This document shows positions 1-6,684 of a stretch of 6,909 nucleotides of DNA, in pieces. Position numbers and translations under genes: made by a program. This DNA is from Bacteroidia bacterium (GTDB lineage: Bacteria; Bacteroidota; Bacteroidia; NS11-12g; UBA955): the NCBI GenBank assembly GCA_023258655.1, contig JALQWO010000090.1:1-6909 (forward strand), read 5' to 3'. Positions within the stretch are counted from its first letter, which is position 1, and each line of letters begins with the position of its first letter. The notes below the pieces were generated by a model. The model was given only the letters and a program-made list of their open reading frames with translations, had not been told where the DNA came from and searched no databases.

Positions 1-17
1 CGATATCTTGCAACTTC

Positions 18-2657
18 ATGAAAAACAAATTCGCTTCGGCCTTATTGTTCATCTTGTTGGGATCGGGTTGCGCAAACCTCTCGGCTCAAAATAATTTTTC
101 GGGTATTACGCCCACTCAAGCCATCAACAAAGCCAAAGAATTGTCGGCGCAAGGCAAATGGGGATTGACCCCCAACGACCTCAAAGACGCGGTGATTCAA
201 GACTTTGTGAAAGAATCTTCTGGTGAAACTCATGCCTACATCTTGCAAACCCTTGGTGGCATTCCCGTTGTGAATGGGGTAGTGGGACTTCATTTCAAGG
301 CGGACGGTACGCTCTACTACGCAAATTCACGGGCCGTAGCAAAAGCCGCAGATAAAATGCAGGGTGATTTTTCTGCACTCAATACCCAATCTATGGGAAG
401 CATCGCGCTGCAATCTGCTTTTACCAATGCAACCGACATCCCCGCCAATATCACCTGGGAGACCATGAATGCCAAAACCCGCTTCGTGGAGGGGAACTTC
501 TACGAGCAATCGGTGGCTTGGCCCGATGCCCAAGGCAATCTGATCGCGGCGAAATATTTTGTCTTCTATCAACATAAAACCGCTGACTGGGTGAACTTGT
601 GGATTGATGCGCAAGGTGGCATTTTGCAAAAACACAGTTGGACCGTTCACTGTGCACCAACCCATTTCGAAACGGAGGCTCATTTTACAGTTCAGCAAGC
701 TTCTGCCAAATCGCTGGTGTTGAGTGGACAAGGCAAATCGCTTCAACGACGCGGCGATGGCGCTACCTATAAAGCCTATGCTTTTCCAACCGAAAGCCCT
801 TTGTATGGCAACCCGGCCACATTGACGAGTCCTGCTGATGCCCAGGCATCGCCCTATGGTTGGCATGATGTCAACGGCGCTGCAGGTGCTGAATATACCA
901 TTACCCGTGGTAACAATGTGTACGCTTCGGAAGATGCAGATGGTAACAACCAGCCCGGTGTTAGTCCCAACGGAGGCACCTCGCTTGTTTTCGATTTTAC
1001 CTACTCGAAAAACGAAATCGACCCAGTAAACTACCGCGATTTCGCCATCAACAACTTGTTTGTGGCCAACAACCTAATGCACGATTTGTCGCAGCATTAC
1101 GGTTTTGACGAGGAATCTGGGAATTTTCAATCAAAAAATTACTCCAACAAGGGAAGCGGTAGCGATGCGGTAAATGCGGATGCCCAAGATGGCAGTGGAA
1201 CCAACAATGCCAATTTTTCTACCCCGCCAGAAGGTTCTGCCCCCCGCATGCAGATGTATGTTTGGGATGGCGTGAGTGTGAAAGCCAACTTGGTGGTGAA
1301 CTACGGTGCCGGTATGAAATACGGCGTTGGGATCACAGATGGCAATTGGGGCAAGAAAATTACGGCAGTGCCCGTCTCTGGTAAGTTGGTGTTGGTGAAA
1401 GACAATGTGGCGGCGGCAACCAATAAGTGTTGTACAAATTTGTCCAATGGACCCGCCATCAGCGGCAATATCGCTGCCGTGGTGCGTGGTGGTTGTACGT
1501 TTGTACAAAAAGTATATCGCGCGCAAACCTACGGTGCTACGGCTGTGGTGCTTTTGGATACTTCATCGGCCGACCAGGTGATTACCATGGCCACTGATAA
1601 CACGGCACAAGCGAGCAAAGTAACAATCCCTGTGATTTTTGTAAAGTTGAGCAATGCAAACGAATTGCGCAATTTGTTGAAAGATACCAACTTGAATGTA
1701 ACGTTTTACGACAGTTCGGCGTTCGCGAAAAAGACAGATAGCGATTTGGACTTGGGTGTGATTGCCCACGAATACACGCATGGTATTTCTACCCGCCTCA
1801 CTTGCGGCCCTTCTAACTCAAATGGATTGTCAAATGCCGAGCAAATGGGAGAGGGATGGAGCGATTTTATCGGTTTGGCATTCACTGCGAAAAAAGGGGA
1901 TGTGGGTTCTCAAGCCCGTGGCGTGGGTAATTGGCTGATTGGGGAAACACAAACAGGTGGTGGAATTCGTACCTATCCATATTCAACAAACATGAGCATC
2001 AATCCGCACACCTATGGCAATTTGGCGAAGGCTGCGAACGGGATACAAACGGAAGTGCACTATACCGGAGAAATTTGGTGTGCGATGTTGTGGGATATGT
2101 ATTGGGAGTTCGTGGACAAATATGGATTCGATGAGGATCTGTACAATGGCAAAGGGGGGAATAACATGGCGGTACAGTTGGTGCTTGATGCCATGAAATT
2201 GCAGCCTTGTGGTCCTGGTTTTGTGGATGCACGGGATGCCCTCTTGATGGCTGATGAAAACCGCAATGGTGGTGCCAATGCTGGATTGATTTGGAAAGCT
2301 TTTGCGCGTCGAGGTTTGGGTTACAATGCTGCCCAAGGAAGTCCCAATAACTGTGCTGATGGTGAAGAGAATTTTGAGATGCCACCCGCAAGTGCATTAA
2401 AGTCATTGGCGGTTGATGCATGGATGAAAGCTTATCCCAATCCGGCCACTGCTGTTTTTGTGGTTGAACCGTTGATGGTGAAACAAATTGATGCAATTGT
2501 GGTGTATGATATTCAAGGAAAACGTCAGGTTGTGCCGGTGATGAATTTGCAAGGTGGCGGACAGCAATTGAATATTGCTGGATTGTCTTCGGGCTTGTAT
2601 TGGGTGGAAATACATGCAGGTGAGCAAAAGACAACGGTGAAATTGGTCAAGCCGTAA
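18..2657 (+). CDS. Secreted M36 (fungalysin-type) zinc metalloprotease with PA domain and T9SS C-terminal sorting domain
   Basis: An 879-residue extracellular zinc endopeptidase. Residues 1-23 form a Sec signal peptide with a likely signal peptidase I site after LSA, just before QNN. Residues about 45-110 resemble the FTP propeptide (VVNGVVGLHF), which normally keeps the enzyme inactive until cleaved. The M36 catalytic domain starts near residue 250 and shows NNLMHD (351-356) and PRMQMYVW (409-416). A protease-associated (PA) domain (about 445-570, core VVRGGC at 488-493) precedes the zinc site HEYTH (H584, E585 catalytic, H588). The third zinc ligand is E612 in GEGWSD. Residues about 800-879 are a type A Por/T9SS sorting domain: YPNP at 806-809, then a short beta-rich repeat ending TTVKLVKP. 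This implies export by Sec followed by T9SS release or surface attachment. No Shine-Dalgarno lies before the ATG, and only 17 nt upstream are visible. The substrate is unknown; general protein degradation for nutrition is an inference. Confidence 0.95.
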   Translation: MKNKFASALLFILLGSGCANLSAQNNFSGITPTQAINKAKELSAQGKWGLTPNDLKDAVIQDFVKESSGETHAYILQTLGGIPVVNGVVGLHFKADGTLYYANSRAVAKAADKMQGDFSALNTQSMGSIALQSAFTNATDIPANITWETMNAKTRFVEGNFYEQSVAWPDAQGNLIAAKYFVFYQHKTADWVNLWIDAQGGILQKHSWTVHCAPTHFETEAHFTVQQASAKSLVLSGQGKSLQRRGDGATYKAYAFPTESPLYGNPATLTSPADAQASPYGWHDVNGAAGAEYTITRGNNVYASEDADGNNQPGVSPNGGTSLVFDFTYSKNEIDPVNYRDFAINNLFVANNLMHDLSQHYGFDEESGNFQSKNYSNKGSGSDAVNADAQDGSGTNNANFSTPPEGSAPRMQMYVWDGVSVKANLVVNYGAGMKYGVGITDGNWGKKITAVPVSGKLVLVKDNVAAATNKCCTNLSNGPAISGNIAAVVRGGCTFVQKVYRAQTYGATAVVLLDTSSADQVITMATDNTAQASKVTIPVIFVKLSNANELRNLLKDTNLNVTFYDSSAFAKKTDSDLDLGVIAHEYTHGISTRLTCGPSNSNGLSNAEQMGEGWSDFIGLAFTAKKGDVGSQARGVGNWLIGETQTGGGIRTYPYSTNMSINPHTYGNLAKAANGIQTEVHYTGEIWCAMLWDMYWEFVDKYGFDEDLYNGKGGNNMAVQLVLDAMKLQPCGPGFVDARDALLMADENRNGGANAGLIWKAFARRGLGYNAAQGSPNNCADGEENFEMPPASALKSLAVDAWMKAYPNPATAVFVVEPLMVKQIDAIVVYDIQGKRQVVPVMNLQGGGQQLNIAGLSSGLYWVEIHAGEQKTTVKLVKP

Positions 2658-2679
2658 TTCTGTCATGGGAAGTTTCCGT

Positions 2680-2687
2680 TAATTTTG
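2680..2687 (+). promoter_or_regulatory. Candidate Bacteroidota -7 box upstream of plsY
   Basis: TAATTTTG is an exact match to TAnnTTTG and lies 22 nt after the protease stop codon. The expected TTTG about 19-21 nt upstream is missing (only TTCTG at 2658-2662), so this is a weak or half-site promoter. If used, transcription would start a few bases downstream, at or past the ATG at 2689. That ATG would then be a poor start and the later ATGs would be favoured. Confidence 0.4.
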
Positions 2688-2760
2688 AATGCACAATTAT
2701 TTCAACATGATACTAGAAAATTTGGGTCCTGTTTTTATGAGCGTGCATAACTATTCGACC

Positions 2761-3417
2761 ATGAGCCAACTGGGCATTGAAATCGTGTGTGCGTTGATTG
2801 CCTATGTGCTGGGATCGATTCCCAGTGCCATTTGGGTGGGACGGAAATTTTACGGGATTGATGTGCGGGAACATGGCAGTGGCAATGCAGGTGCTACCAA
2901 TGTTTTTCGGGTTTTGGGAAAAGGGCCCGGCACGGTGGTTTTGCTGATGGATATCATCAAAGGATTTCTGTCTGTAATCATGGCCTATGAAATGGGATGC
3001 TATTTCGCCGAAATGGGTTGGCAATCGGCGCAGTTGACTTACTTTTTCCCCGTGGTGTTTGGCGTGCTCTCGGTGGTGGGACATATGCTGCCAGTTTTCG
3101 AGAAGTTCAAAGGGGGGAAAGGTGTGGCTACACTGTTTGGGGTTATCATTGCATTGGATCCAAGGGTTGCAGGGATGGCTTTGCTGGTATTTGTGGTGGT
3201 GAACATTATCACTGGATACGTCAGTGTGGGTTCTTTGATGGCTGGACTGTCGATACCCCTGCTGTTTTTGCAGGGCTATGACTACCGGGATTCGAGCATT
3301 GTTGTTTTCAGTATTTCGGTGGGGTTACTCATTATATATACACACAGAAAAAATATCAAGCGTTTGATTGCGGGGGAGGAAACCAAGTCGCGCTTGTTGG
3401 CCAAGAAATCAAAATAA
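2761..3417 (+). CDS. plsY: Acyl-phosphate:glycerol-3-phosphate acyltransferase PlsY
   Basis: An integral inner-membrane enzyme that moves the acyl group from acyl-phosphate (made by PlsX) to glycerol-3-phosphate, giving lysophosphatidic acid, the first committed step of phospholipid synthesis. Numbered from 2761 (218 aa), the family motifs are visible: GSIPSA (18-23), GSGNAGATNVFR (39-50), GHMLPVFEKFKGGKGVAT (107-124, including the phosphate-binding glycine/lysine loop), and GYVSVGS further on. Several hydrophobic segments fit the multi-spanning topology, and the C-terminus is basic and cytosolic. The frame is open back to ATG 2689, with further ATGs at 2707 and 2737. I choose 2761 because it puts the first membrane helix about ten residues in and gives the usual family length; the candidate promoter box at 2680-2687 also argues against 2689. 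No Shine-Dalgarno decides the start. It is followed after 3 nt by clpS, probably in one transcript. Confidence 0.93.
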   Translation: MSQLGIEIVCALIAYVLGSIPSAIWVGRKFYGIDVREHGSGNAGATNVFRVLGKGPGTVVLLMDIIKGFLSVIMAYEMGCYFAEMGWQSAQLTYFFPVVFGVLSVVGHMLPVFEKFKGGKGVATLFGVIIALDPRVAGMALLVFVVVNIITGYVSVGSLMAGLSIPLLFLQGYDYRDSSIVVFSISVGLLIIYTHRKNIKRLIAGEETKSRLLAKKSK

Positions 3418-3420
3418 ACC

Positions 3421-3711
3421 ATGAGAATGACGGCATCGAATCCGAGTTATGATCCGAAGGGAGATGTAGAGGCTTTATTGGATAAGGGATGGACCATTGT
3501 TGTGTACAACGACGAGGTGAATACGTTTGATTGGGTGATTGCAAATTTGATGAAATACTGTGGTCACACCAAGTTGCAGGCGGAGCAGTGTGCTTGGATT
3601 ATCCATAACAATGGGAAGTATGCTGTAAAGTCTGGCAGTTATGAGGACATGGAGCCGATTTGTACGGCTTTGTGTGAAAAAGGTTTGTCGGCACAGCTGG
3701 AGGTTCAGTAA
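3421..3711 (+). CDS. clpS: ClpS, N-degron adaptor for the Clp protease
   Basis: A 96-residue cytoplasmic adaptor that binds proteins with destabilising N-terminal residues and hands them to the N-domain of a ClpA/ClpC-type unfoldase for degradation by ClpP. The first ~22 residues form the flexible tail that the family uses to engage the unfoldase. The folded core runs from WTIVVYNDE to SAQLEV. N30-D31 and H62 (IIHNNGK) match the residues that hold the substrate's alpha-amino group in characterised ClpS proteins. The second acidic residue of the usual NDD is Glu here (E32). The spacing VNTFDWVI is typical of Bacteroidota forms. The start is the ATG 3 nt after the plsY stop; a second ATG at 3427 is possible. 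The 3' end of this gene also carries the scoA promoter. Confidence 0.95.
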   Translation: MRMTASNPSYDPKGDVEALLDKGWTIVVYNDEVNTFDWVIANLMKYCGHTKLQAEQCAWIIHNNGKYAVKSGSYEDMEPICTALCEKGLSAQLEVQ

Positions 3712-3716
3712 ATTTG
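3684..3716 (+). promoter_or_regulatory. Bacteroidota-type promoter for scoA, inside the clpS 3' end
   Basis: TTTG at 3684-3687, then 21 nt, then TAAATTTG at 3709-3716 match both the -33 and -7 consensus boxes of the Bacteroidota housekeeping sigma factor. The T-A-A of the -7 box is also the clpS stop codon. The scoA ATG comes only 5 nt after the box, so the predicted mRNA would be leaderless or nearly so. No Shine-Dalgarno is present, which fits. Confidence 0.65.
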
Positions 3717-3721
3717 CGATC

Positions 3722-4423
3722 ATGAGAAAAGTATATGCTTCTGCCGAGGAGGCCATTCACGATATCGAGGATGGGGCGGTGTTGATGTTGGGGGGATTTG
3801 GGTTGTGTGGGATTCCGGAAAATTCCATTGCGGCATTGGTGAAGAGGGGTGTGAAGGGATTGACATGCATTTCAAACAATGCGGGGGTGGATGATTTTGG
3901 CATCGGTTTGATGTTACAGGGGAGGCAGGTGAAGAAGATGATTAGTTCTTACGTGGGGGAGAATGCGGAGTTTGAGCGACAGTTGTTGAGTGGGGAGTTG
4001 GAAGTGGAACTCATTCCTCAGGGTACTTTGGCAGAGAGATGCCGCGCCGCAGGCGCGGGCATTCCAGCATTTTATACACCCGCGGGTGTGGGAACGGAAG
4101 TGGCCGAGGGAAAAGAAATGCGCACATTTAATGGGAAGACCTATTTGATGGAATACGCGTTTGACGCAGATTTTGCCATCGTGAAAGCCTGGAAAGGTGA
4201 TAAACACGGAAATTTGGTTTTCAAAGACACAGCTCGAAACTTCAACCCAATGATGGCCATGGCTGGTAAAATCACCATCGCCGAGGTCGAGGAATTGGTG
4301 GAAGCGGGGGAGTTACACCCCAACGAGGTACATGTTCCGGGCATATATGTGCATCGCATCGTACAAGGAAAGAACTACGAGAAGCGCATCGAACAGCGAA
4401 CAGTTCGACCCAAAGGAGAGTGA
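3722..4423 (+). CDS. scoA: 3-oxoacid CoA-transferase subunit A (ScoA)
   Basis: A 233-residue alpha subunit of succinyl-CoA:3-ketoacid CoA-transferase, a cytoplasmic family I enzyme that moves CoA between succinate and acetoacetate or related 3-oxoacids. DGAVLMLGGFGLCGIP (17-32) fits the family signature for subunit A exactly. Further family blocks are visible: the stretch around NNAGVDDFGIG, YVGEN, the IPQGTLAERCRAAGAGIPAF segment, YLMEYAFDADFAIVKAW, and ARNFNPMMAMAG. Length is normal for a stand-alone subunit A. The frame extends upstream to 3641, but that part overlaps clpS in another frame and is not family-like; ATG 3722, just after the promoter box, is the start. The catalytic glutamate of this family sits in subunit B, and no scoB follows, so a partner must lie elsewhere. 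Codon use changes partway through the gene (see findings). It lies 6 nt upstream of the rdgB-queA frame. Confidence 0.93.
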   Translation: MRKVYASAEEAIHDIEDGAVLMLGGFGLCGIPENSIAALVKRGVKGLTCISNNAGVDDFGIGLMLQGRQVKKMISSYVGENAEFERQLLSGELEVELIPQGTLAERCRAAGAGIPAFYTPAGVGTEVAEGKEMRTFNGKTYLMEYAFDADFAIVKAWKGDKHGNLVFKDTARNFNPMMAMAGKITIAEVEELVEAGELHPNEVHVPGIYVHRIVQGKNYEKRIEQRTVRPKGE

Positions 4424-4429
4424 TTGTTC

Positions 4430-6241
4430 ATGTCAGCGACCAATAGATTGGTGTTTGCCACCAACAATGTCCACAAGATAGCAGAAGCCCAAGCCATAGT
4501 AGCGGGAAAGTTGACGTTGGTTTCACTTCGTGAGGCTGGGGTGGATATCGATGTAGATGAAACGGGAACCACATTTTTTGAAAATGCTTTTTTAAAAGCA
4601 CAAGCGGTATTTGAAGCAACGGGTCTGCCCTGTGTTGCCGATGATAGTGGTTTGTGTGTGGATGCTTTGGATGGCGCCCCGGGCGTGTATTCGGCCAGAT
4701 TTGCGGGTGAGCCGGTGGATCACGGTGCAAATAATCAAAAATTGTTGGCGTGCCTTGAAGGTGTGGAGGATAGGCTGGCTTCTTTTCGGACGGTGCTTTG
4801 TGTTGTAGGACTACCGGGTACCGAGAATAGACCGTTGTATTTTGAAGGACAGGTAGACGGGGAAATTCTGACATCACCCAATGGTGTTGATGGATTTGGA
4901 TACGATCCCATTTTTCAACCTTTGGGATATTCATTGAGTTTTGCCCAAATGGCGGCCCAAGAAAAAAATGCCCTGAGTCATCGGGGTAAGGCTTTTGAAT
5001 CGTTGATGCGATTCTTGCGGCTTCATGAACAACACGGGGCGGCTGCCCACATTCCGCCATTGCCGGTTGCGGAATTTGATTATGAGTTGCCGTCGGAGAG
5101 AATTGCCTTTGAAGCGGTGGAGCCCAGAGATGCGTCGAAGTTGTTAATGTATATGGGGAGTCGTTCCGGTGAGGGAGTGATAGAGGAGCGGCAGTTTAAG
5201 GATCTAGATAGTGCGTTGCAATCGGGGGATGTATTGGTTGCCAATGATACCAAAGTGATTCCGGCCCGCCTTCATGGCAAGGTTTCGGGGGGTGCAGGGG
5301 TTGAGGTGTTTTTGCTGAATCCCTTGGATGCTGGATGGACACAATGGGAGGTAATGGTGGGAAATCGCCGCAAGTTCAAAGAGTCAGAGACTGTTTTGGT
5401 TGCGGGAAAGGCCGGGGTATTGCGGATTTCATGGCTGGATCGGGAGAAAAATCGAATAGAAATGTCGCACAGCGGAGAATTTGCCACGATGCAAGATGCG
5501 ATTGAAGCTTTGGGGGAGGTTCCTTTGCCACCTTATATAGAGCGTGAAGTACAGGAGGGCGACAAGGAGCGTTACCAAGCGATTTTTGCCCAGCATGCTG
5601 GGGCAGTAGCGGCGCCTACGGCATCGTTGCATTTTACGGAGGGATTGAAGTTGCGTTTACAAGAGAAGGGGGTGGAATTTGGATTTCTTACGTTACATGT
5701 GGGTGCGGGGACCTTTAAGCCAATGACATCGGAATTCGCGAATGAGCACGACATGCATGCGGAGCGATTTGCTGTTGGGGTAGATTTTTTGGATACGTTG
5801 ATCAAATCAATGGGTGCAGGCAAAAGGGTGGTGGCGATAGGAACGACTTCGATGCGGGTTTTGGAGAGTTTGTATTTTGTGGGTTGTAGGCTAATTCACG
5901 GTTGTTGGGAGGGGATGGTGTACAGTGGTGACGGGTATGATTTGGGCCTGCGGTTACATGGAGGGGAGGCGATTTCGATGGAAATGGCGATGGGGGCATT
6001 GCGCAATCATGCGGTAGCGATGGGAGGAATGGTGCAGGGACAAACACAGGTATTTATCCTAGAGGGGTTTGAGTTTCGTGTGGTTCAGGGGTTGATCACG
6101 AACTTTCATCAGCCCAAGTCGACGTTATTGATGCTAATTTCAGCGTTTGTTCGCGGTGATTGGCGGAGGATATATGGGTTTGCGATGGGTGGGGGTTATC
6201 GTTTTTTGAGCTACGGAGATGGTTCGTTGTTGTGGCGATAA
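4430..6241 (+). CDS. rdgB-queA: Fusion protein: RdgB/HAM1 non-canonical purine NTP pyrophosphatase + QueA tRNA ribosyltransferase-isomerase
   Basis: One uninterrupted 603-residue frame carries two complete enzymes. Residues 1 to ~197 are RdgB, which hydrolyses dITP, ITP and XTP to monophosphates. Visible motifs are FATNN..K (9-16), FFENA, ADDSGL (70-75, D72 the likely catalytic Asp), GFGYDP (155-160) and SHRGK (183-187). Residues ~214-603 are QueA, which transfers and isomerises the ribosyl group of S-adenosylmethionine onto preQ1 in tRNA, giving epoxyqueuosine. Visible motifs are FDYELPSERIA at its start, NDTKVIPAR (272-280), LHVGAGTF (422-429), HDMHAE, GTTSMR (471-476), NFHQPKST (558-565) and a normal C-terminus FLSYGDGSLL. 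The linker (about 197-213, Ala/Pro-rich) has no in-frame ATG or GTG; only ATT (5051) and TTG (5060) could start a separate QueA. The start is ATG 4430, since the TTG at 4424 only adds two residues. It is probably co-transcribed with scoA. The family assignments are firm; a working fused polypeptide is inferred. Confidence 0.93.
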   Translation: MSATNRLVFATNNVHKIAEAQAIVAGKLTLVSLREAGVDIDVDETGTTFFENAFLKAQAVFEATGLPCVADDSGLCVDALDGAPGVYSARFAGEPVDHGANNQKLLACLEGVEDRLASFRTVLCVVGLPGTENRPLYFEGQVDGEILTSPNGVDGFGYDPIFQPLGYSLSFAQMAAQEKNALSHRGKAFESLMRFLRLHEQHGAAAHIPPLPVAEFDYELPSERIAFEAVEPRDASKLLMYMGSRSGEGVIEERQFKDLDSALQSGDVLVANDTKVIPARLHGKVSGGAGVEVFLLNPLDAGWTQWEVMVGNRRKFKESETVLVAGKAGVLRISWLDREKNRIEMSHSGEFATMQDAIEALGEVPLPPYIEREVQEGDKERYQAIFAQHAGAVAAPTASLHFTEGLKLRLQEKGVEFGFLTLHVGAGTFKPMTSEFANEHDMHAERFAVGVDFLDTLIKSMGAGKRVVAIGTTSMRVLESLYFVGCRLIHGCWEGMVYSGDGYDLGLRLHGGEAISMEMAMGALRNHAVAMGGMVQGQTQVFILEGFEFRVVQGLITNFHQPKSTLLMLISAFVRGDWRRIYGFAMGGGYRFLSYGDGSLLWR

Positions 6242-6274
6242 TTTATTTTCCAAGGGTAATTGATTGAATTGCTA

Positions 6275-6303
6275 CTCATTGGCGGTTGTTGAGGGATTTT
6301 TTT
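6275..6303 (+). terminator. Weak candidate intrinsic terminator after rdgB-queA
   Basis: CTCA (6275-6278) can pair with TGAG (6290-6293) and is followed by GGA and a run of seven T (6297-6303). The stem is only 4 bp with an 11-nt loop, so the structure is weak. It sits about 35-60 nt after the queA stop and just before the first rrn promoter, where a terminator would be expected. It may be nothing more than the A/T-rich upstream part of that promoter. Confidence 0.25.
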
Positions 6304-6314
6304 ACTAGACACAC

Positions 6315-6344
6315 TTGAAATTGTGGAAAAGAGTAGTACCTTTG
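6315..6344 (+). promoter_or_regulatory. rrn promoter P1
   Basis: TTG at 6315-6317, 19 nt spacing, then TACCTTTG at 6337-6344, an exact TAnnTTTG. It is followed by GCATCCC, which recurs after the next promoter. It is the most distal of three promoters, about 550 nt before 16S, and lacks the A/T palindrome seen ahead of P2 and P3. Confidence 0.75.
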
Positions 6345-6375
6345 CATCCCGTTCTGATAGAGACAGCCAAATGAA

Positions 6376-6411
6376 TTGCCAGACACAAAGCGAAAGCTTG
6401 CTGGACAGCAA
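6376..6411 (+). other. Hairpin with GAAA tetraloop in the P1 transcript
   Basis: AAGC (6388-6391), loop GAAA and GCTT (6396-6399) form a small GNRA-capped stem. It extends outward, with bulges, through CCAG (6379-6382) pairing CTGG (6401-6404) and TTGC pairing GCAA (6408-6411). It would form only in RNA started at P1. Its role is unknown; it may slow or protect the long leader. Confidence 0.4.
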
Positions 6412-6451
6412 TAAAGTTGGGGGTTTACATTGGATAGCGTTTTTACATTTA

Positions 6452-6550
6452 GGGAAGTGAGGAGCAACAGAGGGTCGGATAGGAAAGAAAAAAATATTTC
6501 ACTTTTTTCTTGACAATGCGAAAAGAAGTTGTACCTTTGCATCCCCTTCC
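6452..6550 (+). repeat. Imperfect direct repeat, copy 1 (contains P2)
   Basis: A unit of about 100 bp that recurs at 6651-6750, offset by 198-199 bp. Shared blocks in order are an AGGAGCAACA element (6460-6469), an A/T-rich block of A7-TATTT then a T-run, CTTGACA (6509-6515), and TAnnTTTGCAYCCC. The blocks keep nearly the same spacing in both copies, which points to an old tandem duplication of a promoter module. Confidence 0.7.
6510..6539 (+). promoter_or_regulatory. rrn promoter P2
   Basis: TTGACA at 6510-6515 (TTG at 6510-6512), 19 nt spacing, then TACCTTTG at 6532-6539 and the start-proximal GCATCCCC. An A/T-rich block lies immediately upstream of the -33 box and could act like an UP element. 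There is no TATAAT-type -10, so this is the Bacteroidota rather than the proteobacterial sigma70 pattern. Confidence 0.85.
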
Positions 6551-6558
6551 GATAGGGG
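6543..6558 (+). other. Hairpin at the 5' end of the P2 transcript
   Basis: CCCCT (6543-6547) pairs with AGGGG (6554-6558) around the loop TCCGAT. It starts only a few bases after the P2 -7 box, so it would form at the very 5' end of P2 RNA. A 5' stem of this kind can protect RNA from decay; that role is an inference. Confidence 0.4.
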
Positions 6559-6684
6559 GCTTTGACAAAAACAAAATTCAAAGAGTTTTAAAACGAATTG
6601 GATTGAGTGTTTGAAAGGGTTTTCGATCGGAGAGCGTTCTGAAAGTTACTGGGAGTTAGGAGCAACAATGACTGTCTCGATCTC

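Noticed and set aside
45..80. Lipoprotein signal (Cys in GSGC of the protease signal peptide)
   Set aside because: The residue three before Cys is Gly rather than Leu or a similar residue, so the lipobox is poor; a signal peptidase I site after LSA fits better and suits a T9SS cargo.
1999..2634. Long minus-strand open frame (211 codons) opposite the protease gene
   Set aside because: It lies wholly antisense to a clearly real gene, is full of His, Pro and Gln as expected for a shadow frame, and shows no recognisable domain.
3641..3721. Upstream 27-residue extension of ScoA from ATG 3641
   Set aside because: It overlaps the clpS coding sequence in another frame, has no family similarity, and a promoter box plus ATG at 3722 give the normal ScoA N-terminus and length.
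4424..4429. TTG start two codons before ATG 4430 for rdgB-queA
   Set aside because: It adds only two residues, begins directly after the scoA stop, and the ATG gives a normal RdgB N-terminus.
4428..5060. Minus-strand open frame (210 codons) opposite the RdgB part
   Set aside because: It is the antisense shadow of a conserved gene, has a His/Pro-rich low-quality composition, and shows no promoter or family match.
6510..6540. Classical sigma70 promoter from the TTGACA at P2
   Set aside because: No TATAAT-like box lies 17 nt downstream; the TAnnTTTG at 19 nt spacing explains the site better.
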